Positions 7,875-16,969 of a stretch of 35,120 nt of DNA are shown here, in pieces. The notes below the pieces were generated by a model. It saw only the letters and a list, made by a program, of their open reading frames with translations, was not told the DNA's origin and ran no database searches. Made by a program: the position numbers and the translations under genes. Source of the stretch: a virus; the IMG/VR virus record IMGVR_UViG_3300009553_000054, positions 1-35,120 of that record. One strand, 5' to 3'. The stretch's first letter is position 1. Every line of letters begins with the position of its first letter.

Positions 7875-8143
7875 GCGGCGCGGAGTTCTGGCAACTCCGG
7901 CTGCGCGAGCTGTGGCTCGAGCTGGAAGCCGGGCAGCAACGCGAGCGCCGCGCCTACGAACGCGACGTGACGCACGCGTGGTTCGTCGAGTACATGGCGC
8001 GGCAGAAAGAACTGAGCGGCCAGACGCTGACCAAACTCCTGCGCCGCCCCGGCGAGCGCCAGACCTTGGACGAACAACGCGCCGTCGTCGAACAGATCCG
8101 CGCGCACTTCGGCTGGAAGTACGAATTTCGCCCGGCGGCCTGA
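7850..8143 (+). CDS. second tail assembly chaperone (GTA DUF2376-like)
   Basis: The product is 97 residues if started at GTG 7850, inside the previous gene. No ribosome binding site precedes this GTG. RRLGLSGAEFWQLRLRELWL resembles the short GTA-type proteins with 'LGL-S-x-x-E-F-W-x-L-T-x-x-E-L', encoded next to gp10. The rest is charged and helical. The matching part appears to begin a few residues earlier: the same frame reads PWQRLYVDARRLGLSG, back to a stop at 7763-7765. The true N-terminus may therefore come from an upstream TTG at 7784 or from a -1 frameshift out of the preceding gene. No clear slippery heptamer is visible. Confidence 0.6.
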   Translation: MDARRLGLSGAEFWQLRLRELWLELEAGQQRERRAYERDVTHAWFVEYMARQKELSGQTLTKLLRRPGERQTLDEQRAVVEQIRAHFGWKYEFRPAA

Positions 8144-8180
8144 CCGGCGGCCCGGCCCTTTCCCGTGGAGGACCCGATCC

Positions 8181-8573
8181 ATGACCCCGACCGTCGTGAC
8201 TGGCCACAGCGGCAGAGACTACCCGTTCTCGTTCGGCACCAACGCGATGTGCCGCGTCGAAAAACTCAGTGGCGCCCCCATCGGCGTCATCTTCGCTACC
8301 TTGAGCACCGGCGAACCGCCCATCGTGCTGCTGCGGCAGTTCGTGCAGGGCACGCTCGTGCTCACCCCGATGCCGTCCGAAGAGGAAGTCGGCGACATCA
8401 TCGACGACCTCGGGGGGATGTCGACCGCGCTGCTCCTGATCAGTGCCGCGATGAACAAGCTGGCCGCGCCGCCACCGGGAGCGGACCCTGACGGCGCGCC
8501 CGTCTCCGCGCCCGAGCCGCCGCCGCCGGGACTCGAGGAGACGCCCGGCCCCGTGCTGGTCGAGGCGCGCTGA
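8181..8573 (+). CDS. GTA gp10-like paralogue (tail assembly)
   Basis: The product is 130 residues, ATG 8181 behind GGAGG (about 8167-8171). RDYPFSFGTNAMCRVEKLSG, then VLLRQFVQGTLVLTPM and EVGDIIDDLGGMSTALLLIS, follow the same order of blocks as the protein at 7464: beta strands, a 'N-A-x-C-x-x-E-x-x-x-G' helix, and a 'D-x-x-G-G' turn. A proline-rich tail (about residues 95-125) ends it. Two copies of one chaperone family before a tape measure is unusual; one may have taken another role. Overlaps the next gene (TGATG). Confidence 0.55.
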   Translation: MTPTVVTGHSGRDYPFSFGTNAMCRVEKLSGAPIGVIFATLSTGEPPIVLLRQFVQGTLVLTPMPSEEEVGDIIDDLGGMSTALLLISAAMNKLAAPPPGADPDGAPVSAPEPPPPGLEETPGPVLVEAR

Positions 8574-9025
8574 TGGCCGACGCCGGCGTGACGGCGCCCG
8601 GGTTGGCGGCGTTGCGGGCGAAGGTGGACACCTTCCCCGCCGTCGTCACCGCGCAACTGCGATCCGTCGCCTGGCGCACCTCCCGCCGCGTCATGGAGCA
8701 GGCCAAGGCCAAGGTCCCAGTCGACACCGGCTACACCCAAGACAACATCTACGTCGCCGAAGAGCCGGACAAGAAGCTGTTCCGCGTTGAGGCCGGCACC
8801 GACCGGCCCCGCGTCCGCATCGTCACGCACGCGAAGCCCTCGGGCCGCGTGCACACCCAGAGCGTGACGCTCAACATGCTGCCGGTCTGGCTCGAATACG
8901 GCACCATCCACATGGCCGCGCGGCCCTTCCTGCGGCCGGCGGCCGACGCCGAAATCGACCGCTACAAAGCCGAGATGCTGGCCGCCGCCGAAGGCGTCGC
9001 CAAGCAGGAGTTGGCGGCGCCATGA
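8573..9025 (+). CDS. HK97 gp10-like minor tail / neck protein
   Basis: The product is 150 residues from ATG 8573 in a TGATG overlap. Two family landmarks are present: AKVPVDTGYTQDNI (46-59; family 'P-V-x-T-G-x-L') and WLEYGTIHMAARPFLRPA (106-123; family 'E-x-G-T ... P-F-x-R-P-A'). HK97 gp10-type proteins contribute to the head-tail neck or tail terminator. They are normally encoded before the tail tube gene; here the gene lies after the chaperones and directly before the tape measure. It overlaps the tape measure start by ATGA. Confidence 0.8.
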   Translation: MADAGVTAPGLAALRAKVDTFPAVVTAQLRSVAWRTSRRVMEQAKAKVPVDTGYTQDNIYVAEEPDKKLFRVEAGTDRPRVRIVTHAKPSGRVHTQSVTLNMLPVWLEYGTIHMAARPFLRPAADAEIDRYKAEMLAAAEGVAKQELAAP

Positions 9026-12000
9026 ACATCAATATTCGGTGGGCCGACAATACGGCGGACCTGCAAAAAAATCTCAAGCAGGGCCTCGATCAGATCGAAG
9101 CGACGAAGGCGGCGGCCGACAAGCTGGTGCGATCGCTCGGCGGCGACACGCTGATCGCGGCCGCCCACAAGTACGCGGCGGCGGTGGAGCAACTCGGCGG
9201 TGCCGCGAAGCTGACGGTCGCGAACCAGGAACGCGTCCACGAGGTGATGACCAAGGCGCTCGGCGTGCTGACGGCCGCCGGCAAGGGCACCTCCGATCTC
9301 GCCAAGCATTTCGCCGATCTCGCCGCCGCCACCGCGGCGGTCAAAGCCCCGCTCGATGCGGCGAAGGGCATGATCGCCGGGATGAGCGCGAGCTACAAAG
9401 AGTTCGCGAAAACGCAGACCGACTCAGCGCGCATGGTCGCCGGGATGGCCGCGAGTTACAAGGACTCCTTGGCGCGCGAAGCGGCCGCGACCAAGGAAGC
9501 GGCCGACGCCGCCGCCAAAGCCAAAGCGCCACTCGACGCCATGGCGGCCGGACTCTCGAAAGCCGGTCAAGCGGCGACCGACTCCGCCCGGATGATCAGC
9601 GGGATGAGCGCCAGCGGCAAGGCGGCGCTCGACAAGGAAACCGCGTCGATCAAGGCCCTGGCGGACGCGGCCGAGCGCGCGAAGGCGCCGCTCGACAAGA
9701 TGGCCGCGGGGATGAGCCGCGGCGGCAATGACGCGTTCGCCTCCGGCAAGATGATCGCCGGGATGGGCGCCATCGGGCGCACCACCTTCGTCGACCTCGA
9801 GAAGCAGGCGAAGGACAACGCCAACGCGTGGGGCACGCTCGGCCAACAGTGGAGCGCGCTCGGCACCGGCGCCAAGGCGCTCGGTGGCGTGCTCGTCGCG
9901 AGCCTGACCGTCCCCATCGTGGCGATGGGCGCGGCGGTCACCAAGGCCGCGATGGACTTCGACACCTCGTTCGCCGGGGTGCGCAAGACCGTCGATGGCG
10001 TCGTCGGCTACGGCGGCAAGCTGACGACGTTCGGCGTGCAACTCGGCCTCGATTTCCGGCAGCTCGCGAAAGAGATTCCGATCACGGTCGTCGAGCTCAA
10101 TCGGATTGGCGAAGCCGCCGGACAACTCGGCATTCGAGGCGAGGACATCCTCCAGTTCACCAAAACGATGGCGATGCTGGGCACGACGTCGAATCTGACG
10201 TCGGACGCCGCCGCTGCCGGGATCGCCAAGATTCAGAACATCTTTCAAGCCGCGGGCAAGGAGACCGACCGCTTCGGGTCGGCGCTGATCGCGTTGGGCA
10301 TTGATAGCGCCGCGACGGAAAGCACGATTCTCGAATTTGCGACTCGCATCGCGGGCATGGCCAAACTCGCCGGGATGACGCAAGCCGATGTGCTCGGCAT
10401 TGCGACGGCCATGGCCTCGGTGGGCATCGAAGCTGAAGCCGGCGGCACTGCCGTCCAGCGCGTCATTCAAAAGATGGTCACGGCCGTCACCAACGGCGGG
10501 TCCAGCCTGGAGGCGTTTGCCCGCCAAGCCGGGATGTCGGGGGCCGCGTTCCAGAAGGCGTTCGATGCCGATCCGGCCAAGGCCTTCAACGAGTGGGTCT
10601 TGGGGCTGTCGCGCGCCGGGCGCGGCGCCATCGCGATGCTCGACGAATTGGGGCTCACCAATCAGCGCCTCGTGCGCTCGTTCTTCTCGCTCGCCGGGGC
10701 GGGCGATTCCGTCAACCGCTATGTGGACGAGAGCCGCGAGGCGTGGGCGAAGAACACCGCGCTGGTGACCGCAGCCGCCGAAAAGTACCAAGCGTTCTCC
10801 GCGCAATTGCAGTTGTTCAAGAACCGCGTGAACGACGTCGGCATCACGCTCGGCGATGTCATGCTGCGGATCGGCCGCAACCTGCTCGACGTCGTGGACC
10901 CGCTCATTAAAAAAGTCGAGCACTTGGCGAAGACGTTCGCGGATCTGCCCGTGCCGGTGCAGAACAGCACGGTCGCCGTGGGCGGCATCCTCGCCACGAT
11001 TCCCTTGGCGGTCTTCGGGTTCGGAACGTTGGCCGGGGCCGCTGGCAATCTCGCCACCGCCATGCAAACACTCGGCATCGCCAGCAAGGCCGGGATGACG
11101 GCGTGGGCGGCCGGGGCCGTGCCGTGGGTGGCGATTCCGGCGGCCATTGCGGGGATTACGTGGTCGATCAAGCAGATGACCGGCGATTGGACGTCCGCCT
11201 TCGCCATCATGATGCCCCCGATCGCCGGGATCATGCGGGCGTGGCAAGACCTGCAGAAGAATATCGCCGCGCACCCGAAAGAGGTCGAGGCGGTCAAGTC
11301 GATCTACCAGTCGCTGAGCAGCCTCCTGCGCGACGAGGTCGCGATCTCCGTCGACGATCTCAAGAAGGCGTTCGAGGGGGTGAAGTCGGCGTTCAGCACG
11401 TTCACGCAAGGCGTGCGCGACACCCATCCGCTCCTTGACACCCTTGCCACGAAACTCGGCGGGATAAGCGGCAAAGACGGCGCGATCGCCAAACTCAAGC
11501 AAGCCTTCGCCGAAGCCTTCCCGCTGCTCAACCTCGTCGTCACCACGCTCGAACGGGCGGCGAACCTCGACTATGGGAAAATCGCGAAAGGGTTCGCGGA
11601 TGTCGCCGGCGGGGAGCGCCGCGAGGCCGATCAACGGCGCGGGTTCCTCTCCGGTACGCGCAATCCGATCCCCGCCCCGGCGCCTGGCACCAACGGCCCC
11701 ATCATTCCGGTGGCGCCGGGAGACAAGCCCCGTCCCCTGCCGACCAACGCCGAGGCGCGGAAGCTGCTCGACGACTTACGCGACTCGCAGGACAAACTCG
11801 CCTACAGCACGGAAAACCTGCAAGAGAAGGTCGACGCGCTGTCCGAGTCCGACAAGGCCAAGATCGTCACGCTGCGCCAGTCTGGCGAGGCGTTTTCCGA
11901 CATCGCCAAGGACGTCAAAAACGCGACCAACGTCGTCACGCTGTACTACAAGCAACAGGCCGGCGACCCCGCCGTCAAAGCCCGCCTGAAAAAGGACCAG

Positions 12001-14817
12001 AAAGATTTCAACGAGGCGTGGGCCGAACTCAACGCCTTGGAAGAGACCGAGGCCGACCTGACCGGCAGGGTGGACGCCGGGCTGCGCGGGCTGATCCTCC
12101 ACTACAAGGACTTGGGCGCCACCGTCGAGACGATGGTGAAGGCGCATGTCGCCGAAAAAGGCGTGATCGAGGGGGTGCTCAAAAGCAACGACAAACTCCT
12201 CGTGCAGAAAAAACGCCTGCTTGAGATCGAGAAGGACCACAAGATTGAGCCCGACGAGTTGCCGGGCTTCGTGCCGCAGGGCTACTTCGACAGCCTCCAG
12301 AAGGCACTCGCGGCGCAGAAGGAATTCCGCGAAAAACTGGCGGCGATGACCGACCTCGGGTTGAAAGGCGAACTAGAGGCGATCGAGCGGAAGCGGAAGC
12401 TCGAGATCGACGCCCTCGGCGCCCCGCCGAAAGTGATGTCGGCGGCGTATCGCGACGCGGTGATCGACATCAATCGGTATTTCGATGCCTTGCGCGCCGA
12501 CGCGATTGCCACCAGCGAGAGCATCGAGAGTGTGTTCGCCAAGGCGGCGGCGGGCGCGGACCGGGTGCCGCCCAAGATGAACAACCTGCTCCGCTCGACG
12601 GCGCTGCTCGTCGATGCCTTCAACGAGATGGGCAAAGCGGCGGGGGGCAGCTTCGGGATCGCGCTCGCCGGCGCCGGGCAACTGATGTCGCTGATCGTCG
12701 CCGCGCAACAGGCGTCGTGGGCGCTGAATAACGAGCCCGACAAAACCAAGACGCAGAAGGGCGGCGACCTCGCCAACCGCGCCGCCGCCACCAAAGCCGC
12801 CGCGATTTGGGCCGGTGTGGGGTATGCCTTCAATACGCTCGCCGACAACATCAACACCCAAGGCACCCCGTACACGAATACCGCCGTGAAAGCGGGCGGG
12901 TTGCCCGGCCACGGCTACCAGCCGGGATCGAACGTGGGCGCCTCCACCCCCAGCCTGGTCAACGCGGGCGCGGCGCGCGGCGCGGCGATTGGGGCCCCCT
13001 TCGCGCCCATGACGTTTGGCATTTCCATCGGCGTCGGCGCGGCCGTCGGCGCCGTCGTGGGGTGGGTGCAATCCGGCAAAGAGTGGCGCAAGGTCGTCAA
13101 CGACGTCGGTAAAGCCTTCGCCGGGCTGCACGTCCCGGAGGAATTCGCCAAGGCGATCGAGGACATCGAGGCGACCACCGGCCTCAAACGCGCCCAAGCC
13201 ATCGCCACCCAGCTCGATCAGTTGATCACGATGGTCGGCGGGTTGAACGACGCCAACTTCGATATGTTTACGGCGAAGCTCCGCGAGGTGTTTGACTTCG
13301 TGGCGCGCGGCGAAATGACCGTGGCCCAAGCCACCGAGGTACTCGACAAGAACTTCGCCAACTTTGTCGCGGCGGGCACCGACGCGTCGGGGTTTTTGGC
13401 CGACAGCCTCAAGGAGATCATCCGGCTCGACCAGCAGGCGTGGCTCAACCCGCAGACCGGCCCCAGCACGCGTTCGAAAGCCATCGCCGAGTATCTCAAG
13501 GGCCAGGGCGCGGTCGCCGTCAACGCCTCGAACGCCATCATCGGGTCGCTCGAGCCGCGCCTCACGGAATGGGCGGAGCGCGCGGCTCGGATCGCGAAGG
13601 CCCGCAAGGGCGGCGCCGACCAAGGGAAGTTTACCGAGGACGACGGCACCGTTCGCGACATGAGCAAGAAGGAGCGCGACGCCTTCATCGCCGACTTGGC
13701 GGCCCAGAAGGCGGCGGCCGCCGCGACCAGTCACGAGCTCGAAAACATGGGCATCATCGCCGTGGCCACGTTTGCGGCGGCGGTGGCGTCCGGGGCGACC
13801 TTCAACGAGGCGATGGCGGCCGCCGGGCCCGGCCTCGAGCAACTGCAATTGGCCTTCGAGTCCCTCGGGATCAGCACCGAGAACGTCGCGCTGAAGGCGC
13901 TGCTGATGCAAGCGACCCTGCGCAAGGACAATCCGGCGCTGATCACCGGGATCGCCGGCCTCGCGGCCGGGTTCGCCGCGCTCTCCAACATGGGGCTGCT
14001 CAACGTCGAGACGTTCAAGGCGATGACCGAGACCGGCGCCGAGATGTACAAGCGGCTGCTCGATGAAGCGCAGAAGCACGGCGGCGGCGCGCGCGACGCG
14101 CTCCTGCCGATGCAGGAGTATCTCCACAACGCGCAAAAGGCCGCCGAGGAACTGGGCATCCCGCTCGACGAGAACACGCTGCTCCTGATCGCGCAGTCCA
14201 AGGAACTCGGCATCTGGAAAGAGAAAGGCAAGAGCGCCACCGACAAGATGATCGACGCCATGGAGACGCTCGCGAAGAAAGTCGAGCGCCTGGTCAATGT
14301 CCTGCTCGGCATTCCCGATGTCGACTACGACGTGACGCAACACAATCACACGACCGACGATCCGCCGAAGGACAAGGACAAGGGCGGCGGGGGCGCGGGC
14401 GCTGGGCCTGGCGCAGGCCAAGGCGGTACGGGCGGCGGCGCCGACACGGGGCCCGGCGGGGACGACCGCCAAGGCTTTGCCACCGGCGTCGACGCGATCC
14501 CGGCGCCCTTCGGCACGACGGGCACCGACCTCATCCCCGCAATGCTGTCGCCGCGCGAGCTGGTCATCACTGAAGCGCAGACCGGCCGCTTGGGCGCGGC
14601 GCTGGCGCAAGGCAACCTCCTGCGGCTGGATATGGCCACGCCCACGCGGACCGAGTTCGATCAGCCCGCGGCGCACCACGGCCCGCTGGAGATCGTCATC
14701 GAGATCGACGGCCAACGCCTCGGCAAGACCGTCTTCGACCCGCGCAACTTGAGCGGCACGACGCGCCAACGCTTCCGCGCGGCGGTCCACGAAGTCGGCA
14801 GCGAGGTGGCCCGCTAA
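9022..14817 (+). CDS. tail tape measure protein
   Basis: The product is 1,931 residues from ATG 9022 (ATGA overlap), the longest gene here. Order of parts: an alanine- and lysine-rich helical N-terminus, a repeated segment at about 108-250, a TP901-type tape measure core at about 310-500 beginning AAMDFDTSFAGVRKTVDG, several hydrophobic stretches (for example around 285-305 and 655-700), long charged coiled-coil sequence (about 900-1200), a glycine-rich linker (about 1783-1815), and a C-terminal motif GTDLIPAMLSPRELVIT. The last resembles the 'P-A-x-L-x-P-G-E-x-V' end of many tape measures. It sets tail length and travels into the host envelope on DNA ejection. No lytic domain is recognised. 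Confidence 0.92.
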   Translation: MNINIRWADNTADLQKNLKQGLDQIEATKAAADKLVRSLGGDTLIAAAHKYAAAVEQLGGAAKLTVANQERVHEVMTKALGVLTAAGKGTSDLAKHFADLAAATAAVKAPLDAAKGMIAGMSASYKEFAKTQTDSARMVAGMAASYKDSLAREAAATKEAADAAAKAKAPLDAMAAGLSKAGQAATDSARMISGMSASGKAALDKETASIKALADAAERAKAPLDKMAAGMSRGGNDAFASGKMIAGMGAIGRTTFVDLEKQAKDNANAWGTLGQQWSALGTGAKALGGVLVASLTVPIVAMGAAVTKAAMDFDTSFAGVRKTVDGVVGYGGKLTTFGVQLGLDFRQLAKEIPITVVELNRIGEAAGQLGIRGEDILQFTKTMAMLGTTSNLTSDAAAAGIAKIQNIFQAAGKETDRFGSALIALGIDSAATESTILEFATRIAGMAKLAGMTQADVLGIATAMASVGIEAEAGGTAVQRVIQKMVTAVTNGGSSLEAFARQAGMSGAAFQKAFDADPAKAFNEWVLGLSRAGRGAIAMLDELGLTNQRLVRSFFSLAGAGDSVNRYVDESREAWAKNTALVTAAAEKYQAFSAQLQLFKNRVNDVGITLGDVMLRIGRNLLDVVDPLIKKVEHLAKTFADLPVPVQNSTVAVGGILATIPLAVFGFGTLAGAAGNLATAMQTLGIASKAGMTAWAAGAVPWVAIPAAIAGITWSIKQMTGDWTSAFAIMMPPIAGIMRAWQDLQKNIAAHPKEVEAVKSIYQSLSSLLRDEVAISVDDLKKAFEGVKSAFSTFTQGVRDTHPLLDTLATKLGGISGKDGAIAKLKQAFAEAFPLLNLVVTTLERAANLDYGKIAKGFADVAGGERREADQRRGFLSGTRNPIPAPAPGTNGPIIPVAPGDKPRPLPTNAEARKLLDDLRDSQDKLAYSTENLQEKVDALSESDKAKIVTLRQSGEAFSDIAKDVKNATNVVTLYYKQQAGDPAVKARLKKDQKDFNEAWAELNALEETEADLTGRVDAGLRGLILHYKDLGATVETMVKAHVAEKGVIEGVLKSNDKLLVQKKRLLEIEKDHKIEPDELPGFVPQGYFDSLQKALAAQKEFREKLAAMTDLGLKGELEAIERKRKLEIDALGAPPKVMSAAYRDAVIDINRYFDALRADAIATSESIESVFAKAAAGADRVPPKMNNLLRSTALLVDAFNEMGKAAGGSFGIALAGAGQLMSLIVAAQQASWALNNEPDKTKTQKGGDLANRAAATKAAAIWAGVGYAFNTLADNINTQGTPYTNTAVKAGGLPGHGYQPGSNVGASTPSLVNAGAARGAAIGAPFAPMTFGISIGVGAAVGAVVGWVQSGKEWRKVVNDVGKAFAGLHVPEEFAKAIEDIEATTGLKRAQAIATQLDQLITMVGGLNDANFDMFTAKLREVFDFVARGEMTVAQATEVLDKNFANFVAAGTDASGFLADSLKEIIRLDQQAWLNPQTGPSTRSKAIAEYLKGQGAVAVNASNAIIGSLEPRLTEWAERAARIAKARKGGADQGKFTEDDGTVRDMSKKERDAFIADLAAQKAAAAATSHELENMGIIAVATFAAAVASGATFNEAMAAAGPGLEQLQLAFESLGISTENVALKALLMQATLRKDNPALITGIAGLAAGFAALSNMGLLNVETFKAMTETGAEMYKRLLDEAQKHGGGARDALLPMQEYLHNAQKAAEELGIPLDENTLLLIAQSKELGIWKEKGKSATDKMIDAMETLAKKVERLVNVLLGIPDVDYDVTQHNHTTDDPPKDKDKGGGGAGAGPGAGQGGTGGGADTGPGGDDRQGFATGVDAIPAPFGTTGTDLIPAMLSPRELVITEAQTGRLGAALAQGNLLRLDMATPTRTEFDQPAAHHGPLEIVIEIDGQRLGKTVFDPRNLSGTTRQRFRAAVHEVGSEVAR
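9340..9771 (+). repeat. diverged internal repeats in the tape measure
   Basis: The encoded protein repeats two blocks in alternation. 'K-A-P-L-D' occurs at residues 108, 168 and 219. 'M-I/V-A/S-G-M-x-A' occurs at about 117, 138, 191 and 245, with 'D-S-A-R-M' before two of these. The units are about 50-60 residues long and made of predicted helix. In-frame gain or loss of such units would change tail length. Confidence 0.6.
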
Positions 14818-15578
14818 TGCCTGCCAGCAACACGATGTTTTACCTGCGGCCCGACGAGAATTGGGCCTACGGCGGCAGTGTGGCGGGCGTCGTCGCCGCA
14901 GACTATCTCCAAGACTGGCTGGTCGACGGCTTGCCTGGGCGCCCGGTCCGCAGTGTCGGCGGATCCCCGGGCGGCTTGGCGTTGACGATCACGAACGCGG
15001 CCGGGCCCGTCAGCCTGATTGTCGTCGGGCATCACAACCTGATTGTGCCGGTGACGATCGGCGGCGACATCACGGCGACGCTCACGCCCGCCGCGACGCG
15101 CACCCCACGCGGCCTCACGTTGAACCCGTTTGCGATCCTCGACACGCCGGTGACGACCGATACCCTCACCGTCACGGTCTCGGGGAACGACGTCCCCGAG
15201 GTCATCGGCGAACTGGCGGCGGGCGTGCTCCGCGAGATGACGCCGATCATGGTCGACGACGCCGCCTACGTCATCACCGACTTCGCGGACCCGGCGCGCG
15301 GCGTGGCGCTCTCGGTGCTCCCCTACGACCGCGGCCTCGAGCGCCGCACGCTGAGTGGCAAGCAGTATTACGACGGCGCCGACCTGGCGGATCTGATCGC
15401 GTGGTGGCAGGCGCAGCGCGCGAGCTCGCGGCCGTCGGTGCTGATTCCCGATCCCGATGTCAACGATGCGTGGTTCGTGAACTTCCAAGGCTTCTCGTAC
15501 AAGCCGATTGGGCCGAAGTCCCGCGACCTCTATCTGGTGCAGTTCACCTTCGCCGAATACCCACGCGGGCGCTGGTAA
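14817..15578 (+). CDS. putative distal tail / minor tail protein
   Basis: The product is 253 residues; ATG 14817 shares one base with the tape measure stop (TAATG). It is beta-rich throughout. LIVVGHHNLIVPV (about 62-74) resembles the 'N-H-N' strand of phage proteins that bind or display carbohydrate-type domains. The C-terminus FVNFQGFSYKPIG and LVQFTFAEYPRGRW resembles the end of distal tail proteins, which have a final strand 'v-x-l-x-f-x-E-x-x-r'. The position directly after the tape measure is that of Dit. No definite family; structural role is inferred. Confidence 0.5.
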   Translation: MPASNTMFYLRPDENWAYGGSVAGVVAADYLQDWLVDGLPGRPVRSVGGSPGGLALTITNAAGPVSLIVVGHHNLIVPVTIGGDITATLTPAATRTPRGLTLNPFAILDTPVTTDTLTVTVSGNDVPEVIGELAAGVLREMTPIMVDDAAYVITDFADPARGVALSVLPYDRGLERRTLSGKQYYDGADLADLIAWWQAQRASSRPSVLIPDPDVNDAWFVNFQGFSYKPIGPKSRDLYLVQFTFAEYPRGRW

Positions 15579-15581
15579 CAC

Positions 15582-16499
15582 GTGGCCGTCATTTACGAAG
15601 AAGACTTCTCGGCGGGGCCCAGCACGTGGACGTCGATGAACGTCTACCACACGCCGACGGGCGTGGACATCGGCACCGACCCGTACGACCCTCTCTATCC
15701 CTACATCGTCGACGCGGAGAGCATGAAGGTCGCCTCCGGTCAAGCCGATTGGAGCGGCACGTACGGCGACTACGCCACGAGCGGGTTCGTCCTGCGCGGG
15801 TTCCCCGCATTTGATGGCACCCGCGCCCGCGTGCAAGCGACCTATACGCCGAACGCCACATCGCTCAGCCTCGCGGCCTTCCACCTGCCGATGATCGTGG
15901 TGGCCAACGGCGATCTCGTGCTGCAAGTCTCGGTGGAGCTGATCGGCGCGGACTATGAACTGGCGCTCCGCGCGTACCGCTGGGGCGGCGTAATAACCGA
16001 GACGGTGAATTACCCGTTCGTCGGCGGCACCCCCTACACCTTCCGCCTCGACTGGCAATGCGGCAGCGTCGTCGGCGATTTCGACGATGTGTTCGCCGAC
16101 GGCTGGGTGCGGCTCTACATCAACGACGTCCTGGTGATCGAGCGCCTCGCCTTGGCGGTGTACATCGACTACACGAACGCCAACTTTGTCGATATGGTCT
16201 GGTTCGGGTACTACGGGTTGTTCGGCGCGGTCGACAACCTCCTGCTCGAGACGACCGTCGACGAGGACCCACCGGACGACCCGCCGGATTCGCCCACGCC
16301 GACGACGTTGCCGACGCCGATCGTCCCGACCTCGGAACCCTGTTGCGGCGCGACGCCCAATCCCACGCCCGGCGACGGGCCGATGCCCGCCGGGCCGGTG
16401 GTGGTCCCCATCTCGCCGGTGTGGGTGCGCAGTTGTGCGGGCGGGGGCGTGGTGCCGAGCGCCGTGGATCTGACCGATGCCGAATCGTGGGATTTCTAA
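15582..16499 (+). CDS. tail protein with N-terminal lectin-like (ConA-type) domain
   Basis: The product is 305 residues; GTG 15582 lies three bases after the previous stop. Residues 1-220 read as one jelly-roll domain: EEDFSAGPSTWTS at the start, GFVLRGFPAFDGTRARVQA, then TFRLDWQCG, WVRLYINDVLVIER and MVWFGYYGLFGAVDNLLLET. This is the usual strand order of laminin G / concanavalin-like domains. A proline-threonine linker (about 221-260, containing DPPDDPPDSPTPTTLPTP) joins it to a short C-terminal tail with two cysteine sites. It probably binds a surface glycan at the tail tip. No catalytic residues recognised. Confidence 0.55.
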   Translation: MAVIYEEDFSAGPSTWTSMNVYHTPTGVDIGTDPYDPLYPYIVDAESMKVASGQADWSGTYGDYATSGFVLRGFPAFDGTRARVQATYTPNATSLSLAAFHLPMIVVANGDLVLQVSVELIGADYELALRAYRWGGVITETVNYPFVGGTPYTFRLDWQCGSVVGDFDDVFADGWVRLYINDVLVIERLALAVYIDYTNANFVDMVWFGYYGLFGAVDNLLLETTVDEDPPDDPPDSPTPTTLPTPIVPTSEPCCGATPNPTPGDGPMPAGPVVVPISPVWVRSCAGGGVVPSAVDLTDAESWDF

Positions 16500-16513
16500 C
16501 CGTGAGGTGAGGT

Positions 16514-16963
16514 ATGGCCGCTATTGGGAAATGGAATACGCCGAGTTCGGTCGTCACGCTCCTGACCACCGAACTGAATTCGCTGGGGAACGGCTCGGCG
16601 TCCGCCGCGTCGTCGGCGGTGGCCAACCAGACCAACCTGGATGTCTACGCCGATTTCGAGCTGGTGCTCGCCTCGCTCTCGCCCGCCGCGCCCAACTACT
16701 GCACGCTCTATCTGCTGGAAGCGGTGGATGGCAGCAACTACCCGTCGGCCACCGGCAGCGTGTTGCGGAATCAGCCGTCGCACATTCTGTGTACGTTCCC
16801 GCTCGACACCACCGGCTCGACGGCGCAACGAGTGGTGGTGCGCAACGTCGTGATTCCGCCCGGCAGCTTCAAGGTGGTGCTCGATAACCAAGCGGGCGTC
16901 GCCTTGGGCGCAAGCGGCAACACCGTCAAGATGCTGCCCTACAACGTCAATCTGAACGGGTAG
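16514..16963 (+). CDS. conserved phage protein of unknown function, probably structural
   Basis: The product is 149 residues from ATG 16514, preceded by GAGGTGAGGT. It starts MAAIGKWNTPSSVVTLLTTE, with LNSLGNGSASAAS, FELVLASLSP, TLYLLEAVDGSNYP and VIPPGSFKVVLDNQAG. Proteins of this pattern and length are frequent beside tail fibre genes in uncultured phages. Predicted as beta sandwich; may be a small trimerising or accessory tail-tip protein. No function is established, and the structural call rests on position. Confidence 0.6.
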   Translation: MAAIGKWNTPSSVVTLLTTELNSLGNGSASAASSAVANQTNLDVYADFELVLASLSPAAPNYCTLYLLEAVDGSNYPSATGSVLRNQPSHILCTFPLDTTGSTAQRVVVRNVVIPPGSFKVVLDNQAGVALGASGNTVKMLPYNVNLNG

Positions 16964-16969
16964 CGGCGT

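Noticed and set aside
7834-8184. Third open frame starting at ATG 7834 under the chaperone genes
   Set aside because: Arginine- and proline-rich shadow sequence. The other frame carries the chaperone-like motif.
9424-14790. Minus-strand open frames of 736 and 805 codons opposite the tape measure
   Set aside because: Same cause: antisense shadow of the tape measure. No start context, no recognised domain.
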